Source of the DNA: Helicostylum pulchrum
Taxonomy: Eukaryota; Mucoromycota; Mucoromycetes; Mucorales; Mucoraceae
Reading direction: 5' to 3'
Assembly: GCA_025677825.1 (NCBI GenBank)
Contig: JAIXMO010000049.1
Coordinates: 162,513 to 226,512 of the forward strand
DNA: 64,000 bases
Below are positions 48,553 through 60,147 of this stretch, one piece after another; within the stretch, counting starts at the first letter, position 1, and every line of letters starts with the position of its first letter. Below the pieces are notes generated by a model. The model had not been told where the DNA came from. It saw only the letters and a list, made by a program, of their open reading frames with translations, and searched no databases. Position numbers and translations under genes: made by a program.

Positions 48553-49168
48553 AAAGTTTGTGCTTAATTTATTTTAAACTAGAAAAATTTGGGCTAACTA
48601 GTTACCCAAATGTAATTCACTTTCTGTTAACAATTTAATCTGGGACGTCTATGAACTTGTTTGTGTTTGTGTTTGTGTCTACATTTTATAAGAGCAATTG
48701 ACGGTAGATTTATTAACAAAAAGTTCTTGAATATTGCTCTATAAAATATACATATTTGGTAGTTATGCCTTGGTAAGCTTTATCTGTAAATATTATCATG
48801 TCAAAGCCAAACACTCATGAGATGAACATGGCCGGGTGTGTAGTGAAGAAATTACGCTGTTAGGTGTTACACTTCTCCGATCAAATATAAACCGTCATTT
48901 TTTACAAACAAAAAAAAAAATATACGATATACTATAAGTTACCGAAATATACAACTAATGTAGATGTGTATACTTTAAACAATACGTGAAGGATTTGTAT
49001 TTGCTTTGCACTTCAAATTTTGAGATTCAGGAAGTAACACGACTTACTTGAAAAGGAACTGAAATGCACGTCACGTCTGTATTGTTTATCGTGAGAAAGT
49101 AATAGAAAAGAGAATTTTTTTTTTAGTTGCTTTTTTTTCTTTTATTTTCTAATTAAATCTATTTCAAC
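48553..49168. other. Intergenic, promoter of CBS
   Basis: About 615 bp without a coding frame. GTTTGTGTTTGTGTTTGTGTC at about 48660-48680 is a short tandem repeat. A T/C-rich leader precedes the CBS ATG. Confidence 0.45.
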
Positions 49169-50798
49169 ATGTCAACTGAATTAAAGCGCATCTTTGATCA
49201 ATATAACCACAAGCCCAAGTAAGTAGTTATGCACCCTTTTTTTTTCTCTTGTATTATTATACTCATTTGTATTTCTACTTATCTTATAGCACTGCTCCTG
49301 CTCCCAAGATCTCAGACACCATCTTGGACAACATTGGTCGTACCCCTCTTGTTCGTTGTAGCAAGATTGCCAAGGAGGAAGGTTTAAAGTGTGAACTTTG
49401 TAAGTGTTGACCTTTTTTTTTTTTTTTTTTATATTGACGAAAAAATATATTTTCTTTTTCTTTTCAGTGGCCAAGTGTGAATACTTCAACGCTGGTGGTT
49501 CCGTCAAGGATAGAATTGCTGCTCGTATGGTTGAAGAAGCCGAAAAGGCTGGTACTATTATCCCTGGCGTCAGTACCATTATTGAACCTACCTCTGGTAA
49601 CACTGGTATTGGTTTGGCTCTTGCGGCTGCCGTCAAAGGTTATCGTGTTATTATCACTTTACCCGAAAAAATGTCTCAAGAAAAGGTTGATGTTTTGAAG
49701 GCTCTTGGTGCTGAAATTATTCGTACCCCCACTGAAGCCGCTTGGGATGCCCCTGAATCTCATATTGGTGTCGCTCGTAAATTAAGAGACGAAATTCCTA
49801 ACGCAGTTATTTTGGATCAATATACTAACCCTTATAACCCCGTTGCTCATTATGATACTACTGCTGAAGAACTTTTGGAACAATGTGATGGTAAGATTGA
49901 TATGTTGGTTGCTGGTGCTGGTACCGGTGGTACCATCTCTGGTATTGCTCAAAAGCTCAAGGAAAGATGTCCCAACATTAAGATTGTTGGTGTTGATCCT
50001 ATTGGTTCCATCTTGGCTGTGCCTGAGAGTTTAAACGTCGAAGGTCCTTCTTATCAAGTTGAAGGTATTGGATACGATTTCATTCCTGATGTTCTTAAGC
50101 GTGACTTGGTTGATGTTTGGGTTAAGTCTGAAGATAAGCCTTCTTTCTTAATGTCTCGTCGCTTGATTCGTCAAGAAGGTATTCTCTGTGGTGGTTCTTC
50201 CGGTACTGCCATGTATGCTGCTGTTCAAGCTGCTAAAGAATTAAAGGAAGGTCAGCGTTGTGTTGTTATCTTGCCTGATTCTGTTCGTAACTATATGACC
50301 AAGTTTTTGAACGATGATTGGATGAGAGAGAGAGGTTTCACTGATGACCAATTTGAGGAAACTAGCTTTGAAACCAAGGCCAAGAAGGACTTTGCTGGTG
50401 CCACTGTTCGTGATCTCAAGTTGTCCGATGCTGTCACTATTGATGGTGAAACTACTTGTAAGGAAGCTATTGATTTAATGGAAAAGAACGCATTCGATCA
50501 ATTACCTGTCACTGCTGGTCCTCATCGTCGTCTTCGTGGTCTTGTCACTATGGGTAACATCCTTTCTCGTATGGCCTCTGGTCGTGCTAAGGCTGATACT
50601 CAAGTCTCTGAAGTCATGTTCCATTTCACAAAGGGTTCCAACAAGTTTGAAGAAATCACCGAAGATACTCCTTTGGATAAATTAACTCGTTTCTTTGAAA
50701 CAAATTCTTCTGCCTTAGTTACTGACTCTCAAAAGGTTAAGCATGTTATCACCAAGGTTGATTTACTTTCTTATTTAGTCAAGAACGTTAAGGCCTAA
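49169..50798 (+). CDS. Cystathionine beta-synthase
   Basis: Three exons, 49169-49218, 49290-49399 and 49468-50798, give 496 aa. The enzyme condenses homocysteine with serine to cystathionine using PLP, the first step of transsulphuration in the cytosol. The PLP lysine is in NAGGSVKDR, the ring-stacking block is [10 protein letters not shown], the phosphate loop is [10 protein letters not shown], and CGGSSGTA is the C-terminal PLP contact. Residues from about 370 form two CBS domains ([20 protein letters not shown], then [20 protein letters not shown]), which regulate activity in relatives. There is no N-terminal heme-binding segment, as in yeast Cys4. Codon use is richer in preferred codons than neighbouring genes, suggesting high expression. 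Confidence 0.96.
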
Positions 50799-51563
50799 GA
50801 AAAAAAAATTGTTTATAACCATACTCATATTTAGATTTTTTTTTTATATTTTTCATTTCCCCTTATCTTTTCATATATATTTAATAGATGAATAAACTTT
50901 TTCATCTAAGCGTTTTTTCTTTTTGCGTTTGCACTAAAAAAAATTCTTTTTTTCGTGTGTTGGCAAAAGAAAAAAGAAAAAAGGAAAAAGAAAAATACAA
51001 AATATTGATTTAAGCCATCTGTCAAGTGTAACATAGAATTTAGATTAGATGTAGATTGCGTTATGAGCAAAAGCGTTATAGTTCGTTCACGCCTACGGAA
51101 ATTGATTTTTTTTCTCTCGAAAAAGTGTAATTGTTCTCCTTGATTTATTGATAATAAGGGTTAAACATATGATACAGTGTACTACTTACATAGAATATAA
51201 GTAATAGCTCAAGATAATAGCTGAAGATGTAGAAGATTTGCAAACTTTGGTGGCTTTACAGCTTAGGTAACACAACATAACGCTAGCTCATTTTTGAATT
51301 CACTGTAATTTATCATACCATTCCATTGATTCAATTCACGCGTCAATCACATGTAACTTATGTTACTTTGCTTTTAGTTTGATAGTAAAGCCTCTTTGTA
51401 TTATTTTTAATATAAAAGTACGGCGTGTTGACACTTGTCAAAAAATAACTGCTGCTTTTTAATCTTTTTTTTTCGGCAATCAAATAAACAAGTCAAAGTT
51501 TTTTTTTCTATTTTTTTTTTTGTAACTTTTTCTTTTTAAGCAAGGTAATTATAATAAAAAAAC
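50799..51563. other. Intergenic, no gene seen
   Basis: 765 bp between CBS and the next gene, AT-rich with A/G-rich and T-rich tracts. No supported coding frame. Confidence 0.5.
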
Positions 51564-52631
51564 ATGTCTTGGAAAGAAGCACAAGCAGCTCAGTATGAGT
51601 ACTCGGACGAAGAAGAATATTCTGATGATGAGTACGAACCAGTAAATGTAGCTAGCTGGGGAAACCAAACTGTTACCGATGAAGGCACCACTCAAATTGA
51701 CATTGGATGGGGCTCACTTGTTGATCCTAATGTCAAAGTTAAAGCTGGTGGTGTTGGTAGTGGACAACTTCATCGTAGAGGTGGAAATTTTAAACCACTT
51801 GATGAACAATTTATTATCAACCAACGTTTAGGTAAACCTATTCCAAAAGCTTTAAGTGGAGGAAAAAAGAAGGGAGGTAAAAGACCGAAAGGACCACCAC
51901 CTGCCAGAAGACCCCCTCCTTCTTCTTCTTCTTCTTCTTCTTCTTCTATGAGACCACCTTCTTCTTCCATGTATCGTAGTAGAGCTCCAGTAGCACCTGG
52001 TCAAGGCCCTTGGGGTTCTGGTGAACTTGCTTCTACCCCGTTTTGGGAACAACCTGCTAATAGTTCGGTCTCGGGCACTAACGCTTCAAAGTATGCTACA
52101 CCGGCTCCTGCTGCAGCACCTCAAAGACAACAACCTCCCCCTCAACAATATCAGCAGCAGCAACAGTATCAACAATATCAACAACCAGCAGCTGTTCCTG
52201 CTGCTCCTGTTGCTCCCGCTAGACAACCTGAGCCTACTAAACCCATTACATCTACCCTTTTGGGTTCTGGTGCCTCCAAGTATGCTACATCTGCACCTGC
52301 CCAACAATACCAACAATACCAACAACCACCGCCACCACCACAACAACGACAACAACAACAGTATCAACAACCTGTTCAACAACCTGTTCAACAACCTTCT
52401 CAACAACAACAAAGACAACCTTCTGAAGTTACTCACAGATTCGATTTACCATGTTTGAACTTTAATATCGAAATGGCACCTGGAATTAATGCTAAATTAT
52501 CCGTTTATTCTGATGATGATCCAGTCAAGGTAGTCGATAGATTCGAAAGAGATCATAACTTGATTATGAGTGATGAACAAAAGAGTAGATTTGCAGACAA
52601 GGTTGCCAGATTATTAGTCGAATACAGATAA
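51564..52631 (+). CDS. Low-complexity Gln/Pro/Ser-rich protein of unknown function
   Basis: Single exon, 355 aa. The N-terminal acidic Tyr-rich segment (YSDEEEYSDDEYEPVN) is followed by LDEQFIINQRLGKPIPKAL, a Lys/Gly patch, a nine-Ser run, and Gln/Pro-rich sequence containing two copies of a SGxxASKYAT motif (about 52074-52095 and 52266-52290). The last 65 residues look folded: FDLPCLNFNIEMAPGINAKL, then KVVDRFERDHNL, then SRFADKVARLLVEYR, perhaps a small ubiquitin-like or protein-interaction module. I do not recognise the family. Confidence 0.8.
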   Translation: MSWKEAQAAQYEYSDEEEYSDDEYEPVNVASWGNQTVTDEGTTQIDIGWGSLVDPNVKVKAGGVGSGQLHRRGGNFKPLDEQFIINQRLGKPIPKALSGGKKKGGKRPKGPPPARRPPPSSSSSSSSSMRPPSSSMYRSRAPVAPGQGPWGSGELASTPFWEQPANSSVSGTNASKYATPAPAAAPQRQQPPPQQYQQQQQYQQYQQPAAVPAAPVAPARQPEPTKPITSTLLGSGASKYATSAPAQQYQQYQQPPPPPQQRQQQQYQQPVQQPVQQPSQQQQRQPSEVTHRFDLPCLNFNIEMAPGINAKLSVYSDDDPVKVVDRFERDHNLIMSDEQKSRFADKVARLLVEYR

Positions 52632-52791
52632 TAATAAAATAATACATCACATATTTTACATGCATACAAAAGTAAAGTAGCACAAAATTGACTGTTAACA
52701 TTTGCTTGAACGCGCTTCATGTACATAAAAAAACAGATTTTTTTTTAATATAGCATTTTTCACAATTATAAATATATATATATAATCAACA

Positions 52792-52920
52792 ATGGTCATG
52801 TTTGTGTATAAAAGAGGTATAGTAAATTCAAACTTAATACAAGTATTTTTATTCTTTATTTAAGCAAGACAAAACTATAGGCGGTAGACGTGAGAGAGTT
52901 GCTTTTGATAAGGTACCAAA

Positions 52921-52962
<42 letters not shown>

Positions 52963-54977
52963 GATGACTAATCCTGCAATACTTAGATAACTGCAAGAAT
53001 TAATAAGTTATGTTATGGAATTGACTTGAACTACGTTGATCCGGTTGCAATTACCTTAAAAGTATATATATATAAACTTATATTTTAATCTGCAATTGTA
53101 ATTTAAAAAAAGCATAATACTTGCAGGTAATTGCTGGTGTATACCAAGGTGTTACAACCGTTGCACTAGACCTTGCTGCCGAAATCGCTGCATACATGAC
53201 CGCCAACCATTCATATTATGCACTTTTAGCGGCCCGTATTGCCATTTCCAACTTGCACAAAGAAACCAAAAAAGTATTTTCATAAGTAGTTGACGACCTA
53301 TATACCTATATCAATTCCAAAACCAACAAACACTCGCCCATGGTCTCGGACCAAACCTATAAAGTAATTTCGGAAAACGCAGAACGCCTTAACTCTGCAA
53401 TTATCTACGACCGAGATTTCAAGTACAATTTCTTTGGTTTTAAAACACTTGAACGATCCTATTTACTCAAGATTAATGGTAAAGTAGCGGAAAGACCTCA
53501 ACATTTAGTAATGCGGGTTGTAGTTGGTATTCATGGTTCAGATATTGATGCTGCGATTGAAATCTATAACTTAATGTCAGAAAGATATTTCACTCATGCT
53601 GGTCCTACTTTATTCAATGCGAGCACACCTTGTCCTCAATTATCTTATTGTTTCTTATTAACCATGAAGAAAGATTCGACTGAAGGTATTTACGATACCC
53701 TGAAGATTTGCGCTCAAATCTCAAAGACTGCACGTGGTATTGGGTTAAATATTCATAACATTCGTGCATCTGGTTCTTATATTACTGGTTCCAACGGTCA
53801 TTCCAATGGCCTTTTACCTATGTTGAAAGTATTTAACAATACAGCTCGATATGTCGATCAAGGTGGTAACAAGCATCCTAGTGCATTTGCCATGTACTTG
53901 GAACCTTGGCATGCTGACGTCTTCACTTTTTTAGATTTAAGAATTTCGGTAAAGATGAAATTAGAGCTCGAGATTTGTTTTATGCGCTTTGGATTCCTGG
54001 TCTGTTTATGCAACGTGTGGTGTATAATGATGAATGGTCCTTGTTCTGTCCCAACGAAGCACCTGGTCTTTGCAAAGTATATGGTGATGAATTTGTTGCA
54101 TTATTTGAAAAGTACGAAAAAGAAAGCAGAGCAAGAGAAACCGTCAAGGCTTAAAAGCTTTGGTGTGCTATCTTGGAAGCTCAAACTGAGACGGGCAATC
54201 CTTTTATGCTCTATTAAGATGCTTGTAACAGAAAGAGTAATCATAAGAATTTGGGTACTATCAAATGTAGTAACTTGTGTACAGAGATTGTTCAACACTC
54301 TAGTCCTGATGAAGTCGCAGTTTGTAATCTTACTTCCGTCGCTTTACCTACGTTTGTTGTTAACAGAGATCAATTCGATTTCCAAACACGGCGTTCGTAA
54401 CTCATTTTTGGTTGCACCTATGCCCACAGCTTCTACATCTCAAATATTAGGTTTTAACGAATGTTTTGAGCCTTACACATCCAACTTGTACACCCGTCGT
54501 GTCTTGGCTGGTGAATTCCAGATTGTCAACCCTTGGCTATAAAAAGATTTGGTAGAAATGGATTTATGGAACGAGGATGTCAAGAGTATGATTATGTCAG
54601 ATGGAGGATCTATTTAAAATATTCCAGATATTTCTCAAACTTTAAAAGATCTATACAAGACAGTTTGGGAATTATCTCAATGTACTATTGTCGATATGGT
54701 TGCTGATCATGGAGTCTTTATCGATCAATCTCAAAGTTTAAATATTTTTATTGCTAAACCTAATTTTGGAAAGTTAACCAGTATGTATTTCTATGGATGG
54801 CAAAAGGGACTCAAGACTGGTACGTACTATCTTCGTACGAGACCCGCAGTAGATGCTATCAAATTTACGGTCGATCAACTTTCGTTACGTGAGTATCGTA
54901 AAAAGGCTGAAGAAAATGAAGCAAATATGGTTTGCTCAATTGATAATAGGGATGCGTGTGTCAGTTACAGCGGTTAA
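52792..54977 (+). pseudogene. Ribonucleotide reductase large subunit pseudogene (RNR1-like)
   Basis: Starts MVMFVYKR at 52792, then RDKTIGGRRERVAFDK, ITARINKLCYGIDLNYVDPV and [20 protein letters not shown] in exons still bounded by splice-like sites. A TAA at 53283-53285 interrupts VFS|VVDDLY. The frame resumes (KHSPMVSDQTYKV, then LERSYLLKINGKVAERPQHL, then NNTARYVDQGG). One base is missing near 53943, after FLDLR, and stops follow within [24 protein letters not shown], carrying the active-site Cys, remains, but roughly 200 residues between DQFDFQ and SKHGVRNSF are gone. The C-terminal redox cysteines now read ACVSYSG. With introns kept, this is a duplicated gene copy and not a retrocopy. 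Confidence 0.93.
52929..52958. repeat. (TA)n microsatellite inside pseudogene intron
   Basis: An uninterrupted alternating TA run of about 30 bp lies in the second intron of the RNR1 pseudogene, after an A-rich tract. Confidence 0.85.
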
Positions 54978-55076
54978 AAAAACCTCTTTATTGATACGTT
55001 TATATATACCTTACATTTGAATATTATTTCATTGCTTTTTATATAAAAGCTTATTATTATTAAGGAGAAAGAATTA

Positions 55077-56628
55077 TTATTTTTTGGTAGCAGATTCTTC
55101 GGCTATCGTATTTCTTCTGTCTTTCTTAATCGTTTCCCAATCAATACCTGAATTAACTCTTCCCTTTAATCTTAAACTATGAGACGATGTTACAGGAGTA
55201 TTAGAAGTCTTTTTCTTTTGATCTAATTCCAGCTTTTGTTGTCGAGCATGTTCAGCTCTCGCTCTCATAGCTGCATTGGGACGAGGTTTACTGATAGATA
55301 CACTTCTTGTGGAAGAAGTAGTTTCGGAGCTAGCATTACTGGCAGTATCAACTTCACTTGTTCGTTGTTGTTTAGCTGCAGTCAATACAAATTTAGATTG
55401 TGTAGCAGATTGCGTAGTGGTAGTAGGTGATTCACATACAGGAGCTAAATATATAAAAAATTAAGTGACTATCTCTATTATTTATAAAGGGGTAACTTAC
55501 CAGATAGTCGACGGGGGTTTTTGGTTATTGTACTATTTATGCGAGGAGTATTTGTGGCTCGTGTAGGAGGCGATATAGAAGATTTCAAGTTTATTGTAGA
55601 GTGACGTTTTAAATTAGCAGAAATGGCAGGAGATGTTTGCGAACTAGCAATTCTAGCATTATCCTCACTAGGGTATGAACGAAGGTTGGGTATAATTTGA
55701 CTAAGAAAAAAATATCAGTTGCTGAGCTAATACATATAAATTGATTTTTTTCTTTAAAAAAACCTTTTTGCTCTTTCAAAGCGACGAGGATTACTATTTG
55801 CAGGAGTATCATCCCCTTTTGAGATAAAAACTATATAAGTATACATGTCAAAATAGAAAAAAAATAACTTACAAGTAATCCATGATGATCCGTAAGCTTC
55901 AGTTTTAGCTTCTTGTTGAGCAGGAACTGGTTTAACGATATCTCCATGATGATTCTTTTTCTCAGATTCATCTTCCTGCCAACGTCCGTAAGGTTTATTT
56001 TTATCGTAGTTATTTTGTTTAAGAGTAGTTTCAGGCGAATTATTATTTTCTGCATCTCCCCACCATGCTGGAAATTGCTTTTGTTTTGAAGCAGCGTTAG
56101 GTATAGAAGCAGTGTTAGGTATAGAAGCAGTGTTAGGTATAGAAGCAGTGTTAGGTATAGAAGCAGTATTAGGTATAGTTTTTCCTCCTTCATCTCCCCA
56201 CCATTGTGGAAAAGTATTTGGCATAGTTGACTTATCCGTTTGAATTAATTCTCCTGTACGTATATTATAGGTTGGTTTTGCTGCTTTCACTACTACTTCT
56301 TTAGTTTCAGGTTCGGGTTCTTCTTTTATCGGCTCGATCGTATGAATTTCAGGAACGATTGCTTCCTCTTCTTCTTTTTCTTCTTCAGCCTAGTTTTTAA
56401 CGTTACTTTTTTATTTAATCACTTATTTTATTTTTGGATGAAAAAAAAATAACTTACTTCCTTCTTTTTTATTAAGGCTTGAGTAGTCGATTGAATACGT
56501 GCTCGATCGTCAGAATATAAAACCGCGAAACAAACTAACTCTTTCAAGAGATTGAAAACATCCGTAGGCGGATGTTTACCCAAAAAAACATGAACGTAAG
56601 GCGGTAAAGTACTAAGAAAAGCTTCCAT
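55077..56628 (-). CDS. Repeat-containing protein of unknown function
   Basis: Five exons give about 435 aa: 56628-56458, 56389-55873, 55815-55764, 55700-55501, 55444-55077. The N terminus (FLSTLPPYVHVFLGKHPPTD, then DRARIQSTTQALIKKKE) is helical and may be folded. Then come Glu-rich sequence, two copies of FPxWWGDxE, five 18-nt units coding SIPNTA (56091-56180), and a basic Ser-rich tail with MRARAEHARQQKLELDQKKK and GIDWETIKKDRR. The intron-2 acceptor is ambiguous (55815 or 55830, both in frame), adding or omitting five residues. No family recognised. The WWGD repeats could be short interaction motifs. Confidence 0.75.
56091..56180 (-). repeat. 18-bp tandem repeat, five units, coding
   Basis: Five head-to-tail units of GCAGTGTTAGGTATAGAA with 0-3 differences. 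On the minus strand each codes S-I-P-N-[TA]-A. They lie between the two WWGD motifs of the gene at 55077-56628. Confidence 0.9.
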
Positions 56629-57238
56629 TTTTTTTATATATATTATAAAAACTTGTGAAAGGGTGTTTAAAAATAAAAATAAAACCTCAAGGGGAATTTA
56701 TATCTTTGTCTTACACGCAATAGAAGAAAAATTGATTTTCGTTTAGCATAATAATGGGTCCAGCAATTTATCGATCCCACTCTACCACTATACATAAATG
56801 TCACATTTATAAACCCCCTAGAATATAGCTTTGTATAGGATAAAAATGCCTTTTAAAGAACAGTCTTCTTAAGGACCACTGTTGGGCTGAGATCGGGGTT
56901 AATAGGTAAGGCAGATACAGATAAAATTGGGGGTTATAGACATATAGCAATAATGATTCAAGTAAATAAATAAGTAAAACTGAAAGTTGTATCGGATGAC
57001 TATATCAATAGAATGTATTTCGACTGGTCCCAAAATCCAAAAGTAATATTTCTCTACTAACTAGGATAGCTTAAAACTAAAGCTTCACAAATAAGGTTAT
57101 ATCAAAATTTTAGAGAGGGAAAAGCCAAGCTTCACAGCCTAAACTTTAGGGAACACATACAAGAGTGTACACAGGGTAACTTATACTGTGGAAAAATTTT
57201 CGTAATTTTCTTGGATTTTCTGACTTTGAAAAAAAAAT
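56629..57238. other. Intergenic, no gene seen
   Basis: About 610 bp upstream of the WWGD-repeat gene, AT-rich. No coding frame supported. Confidence 0.45.
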
Positions 57239-57790
57239 TTAAAAAAATAAATAATAAAAACTGTCATTTGTCTCGAAGTTCATAGTAAATGCATCACTTC
57301 CAGAGTCGGTTTTAACTAATGCTCTTCTCATTTGAGGCCAAATAAAATAAACTATACCATCATTTAAAGAATTCAACAAGCCAAAAGGGCAAACAAAGGA
57401 AGAAGTATCAATGACTACAGAATTCTTCATCATATCAGACTGTGATTTTCCCGTAATATTGCAGTACGGAATACCAGCAGCATTTAAACTGATATTCTGA
57501 TAAAAGTAGACAGGTGCTAGAGTTTTAGAGTGATAGTTAAATAAGTTTAAGATTCTGGCATATTTGTAAAAAAAGGAGTATCTGTAGCAACTACAACATT
57601 ATCGGCACATCGCTTTTTATTGCTGTGATGCGATAATGTGTGGTACTTGTGCTGTCCAATCGTCATCGCCTTTTTGCTTACGAAGACCAATGCACTTTCG
57701 TCCAAATCACGAGAAGAGGTTTTCGAAATTTCTACATGTTTCAAAAATGTTTTATTTGGTCGAAAATTAAATTTACGATGAGAAAGTAGT
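57239..57790 (-). other. Two adjoining unassigned ORFs
   Basis: Minus-strand frames at about 57790-57547 (FRPNKTFLKHVEISK, then DLDESALVFVSKKAM, to a stop after NMPES) and about 57543-57239 (LAPVYFYQNISLNAAGIPYC, then SSFVCPFGLLNSLND, to a stop after FYYLFF). Together they could be a gene broken by one stop or spliced unusually. No family is recognised and neither has a convincing start. Confidence 0.3.
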
Positions 57791-57970
57791 AATCTATTGG
57801 ATAATACACTTTTTTTTTTTTACTATGTGATGGATATAAAAATGCTTCTTTCTTATTGTTCTTTAATTCTTCTTTATTCTTCGTTAACTATTATTATTTA
57901 TCATTATTATTTCTATCTAATGGCCCCAAAAACCAACTCTTTCTCTACTATCGAAAAGCAAATTTCCTAA

Positions 57971-58528
57971 ATGAGCGATCAAATTTCTTTACAAGGTATC
58001 TCTTCATTGGAAGGTAGGTATTCTTCTATGATGAACGCTTTAACTTTACTTGTTGATAGTGTATGCAACCTGGAAAAATTGGTTCTGAAAAACCAAAGCC
58101 AAGATCAAAACCAAGACGAGGATGTCCATTTTTACGAGGATATCGAATTAGTTGAGCGCCCACGTACCACCTTGGATGAATCCGGCCATAGGATGAAGAT
58201 ACCCGTGGCCAAGAGCCACATAATTCAATTGACCAAGACTCCTTTTGGTGACGCCGATGGAGTTGATCCTGAAGCCATCTATAAGCAGGTATCAAAACAT
58301 GCTTATTACAGGGTCAAGAAAGTTTTCGTGGATTATCAAGAGTTCAATGATCCGATTCCTTCCTGGGGTGGCTTGGATGTTTCCAGGAGAAAAAAACTTA
58401 TAACCTTAACGAGGTCAATGGCAAGCTCGATTGGTGCTAAGAAACTTGTCGCCTGCGAAGACGATTGGGCTGTAAGTTTTATTGTGGAAAAGGCATGGCT
58501 GATATATATGTTAAAAAGAAGACAGTAA
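57971..58528 (+). CDS. Unassigned protein, possibly mobile-element associated
   Basis: 185 codons from ATG at 57971. A short ORF (MAPKTNSFSTIEKQIS) ends at the adjacent TAA just before it. Sequence features: a helical N terminus (MMNALTLLVDSVCNLEKLVL), an acidic linker, then a folded-looking C-terminal part (PEAIYKQVSKHAYYRVKKVF, then IPSWGGLDVSRRKKLI, then LVACEDDWAVSFIVEKAWL). An alternative splice from GTAAGT at 58470 could change the end. No known domain is recognised. The position near a Crypton remnant and higher GC suggest an element-borne gene, which is inference. Confidence 0.45.
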   Translation: MSDQISLQGISSLEGRYSSMMNALTLLVDSVCNLEKLVLKNQSQDQNQDEDVHFYEDIELVERPRTTLDESGHRMKIPVAKSHIIQLTKTPFGDADGVDPEAIYKQVSKHAYYRVKKVFVDYQEFNDPIPSWGGLDVSRRKKLITLTRSMASSIGAKKLVACEDDWAVSFIVEKAWLIYMLKRRQ

Positions 58529-60147
58529 GGTTCTTTGAAAGTCTTTACAAAATGAAAGATGGTTCGATTTTATTACTTGAAAGTAAGTAGTTTTTATATT
58601 AAAAGAAATTGGTTCAAATGACAGATGAAACTGAAAGAGTGTGCGGTCCTTTTGAGTAACATAAAGATAGTCTGTTACGATATAATATGGTCTAAAACGT
58701 AATGTATAACCCTTTGTTTGTAGTCTTTCGGGACGATGTCTGTGTTGCTTTATTTATTATTTATGTTGGTGAAAAGGGTTTACCGTTGAATTAATAACAG
58801 AATAAATAATAAATCTTTTTGGGATATTGTCAGGTTGTTTTAATAAATAGTAACACAATCGGTTATAACATAAATTGACAGGTCGTTAACTTAGGCATGA
58901 GAATAACAAGTTAGCAATTGTCATTTAAATACAAAGTAGTAAGTAAATAGTAATCAAAAAGGCGTGAATATATAGCTTGTATATATCAATGGCACAATAA
59001 ATCGTACTATATCAACAGTAAAAAGGTAAGATTACCGTATACTTTTAAAATTTGAACAATAGCATAAACTAGCTTCACTTCTTTATATTTAAATACTAGC
59101 ATGCTAAAAAAGAAACGACGATGTCGACAATACAGACGATACGGACGAAAGTATGCAAAGGTCCGTCTAAAGACGGAAATTGGTATTTTCGGATGATGAA
59201 GATGATGAATAGATAGTTTTTTTTTTTATATATTTTTACAATAAAAAATATTTATTTTTTTAAATAAAAATCCATTGAATTTTATCACGACTAAAAACTA
59301 TTGAAAATATTGAATAACTGAAAAATGCTGAAAACCCGCTGAAATTTTTGAGCGGTCTTAACACTGAAAATGCAATCTTTTAGAAATTTTTTCCACAGTG
59401 ATATTTTTTCCTTCTCTCTTTTCTTAACTCACTTTTTTTCTTTTCTTCATAATTCCTAGTTTTTTTTTCTCTTTTTCTTTTCCTGTTATCTCAAAAATAA
59501 AATGTTCATTTTAGGTCCCATTTGATACAAGGGTATTTAAAAAAACGGTAGAAATCTTTATTGATATTATTTTTGCTCTGTTAATTTCTTATAACTTAGT
59601 CCATCTTTTGGTAAGAAATATTCTTTGATTTATACCCATATTTAAACATGTACTAACTGTATCCCGTTATTCTTCTTTTTTTTATGATACTATGCTGCAT
59701 TGCTTTTTGATTGTTTTAGACTTAGTTTTTTCTTAAATTATACCACCGTTTACATTTCTATATTACTGCATTATTTATTTATCAACCCTTTATATTTTAT
59801 ATTTAAACCACTTTTTTTTTTTACTGCGTAAATAATAAAATGAACTTTTAATTTAATCCTTATATCTATTATTTTTTTTATATATATAACCTATTTGCCT
59901 ATTGCTAGTATCGTTTTAAAAAGAAAGTATTTGCAGTAAATCTCGTCAAATCCGATCAGATAAGAGTGTTTGACGATGTTATCCGTGAAAGTAATTTTTT
60001 TAAAAAAACAAAACACAAAAATTGTCGTCTATATACGTTGACTTGCGAGATATATTGTCATAAATCTCGTGCTAATTCTGTATTTCTTTGAAAAACAAAA
60101 AAACTCGTCAGCCAAACCAGATTCGGATTTTTCCACGAACTATTTCT
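58529..60147. other. Intergenic, no gene seen
   Basis: 1.6 kb, extremely AT-rich from 59200 on, with T/A runs and no supported coding frame. A basic frame at about 59101-59200 (KKKRRCRQYRRYGRKY) is very short. Confidence 0.45.

Noticed and set aside
51770..52458. Open frames overlapping the Gln/Pro-rich gene in other frames
   Set aside because: Repetitive Gln/Ser codons keep alternative frames open. The frame 51564-52631 has the folded C-terminal region and correct ends.
56091..56180. Short regular repeat considered as a CRISPR array
   Set aside because: Units are contiguous 18-mers without spacers and lie inside a coding exon in a eukaryotic genome.
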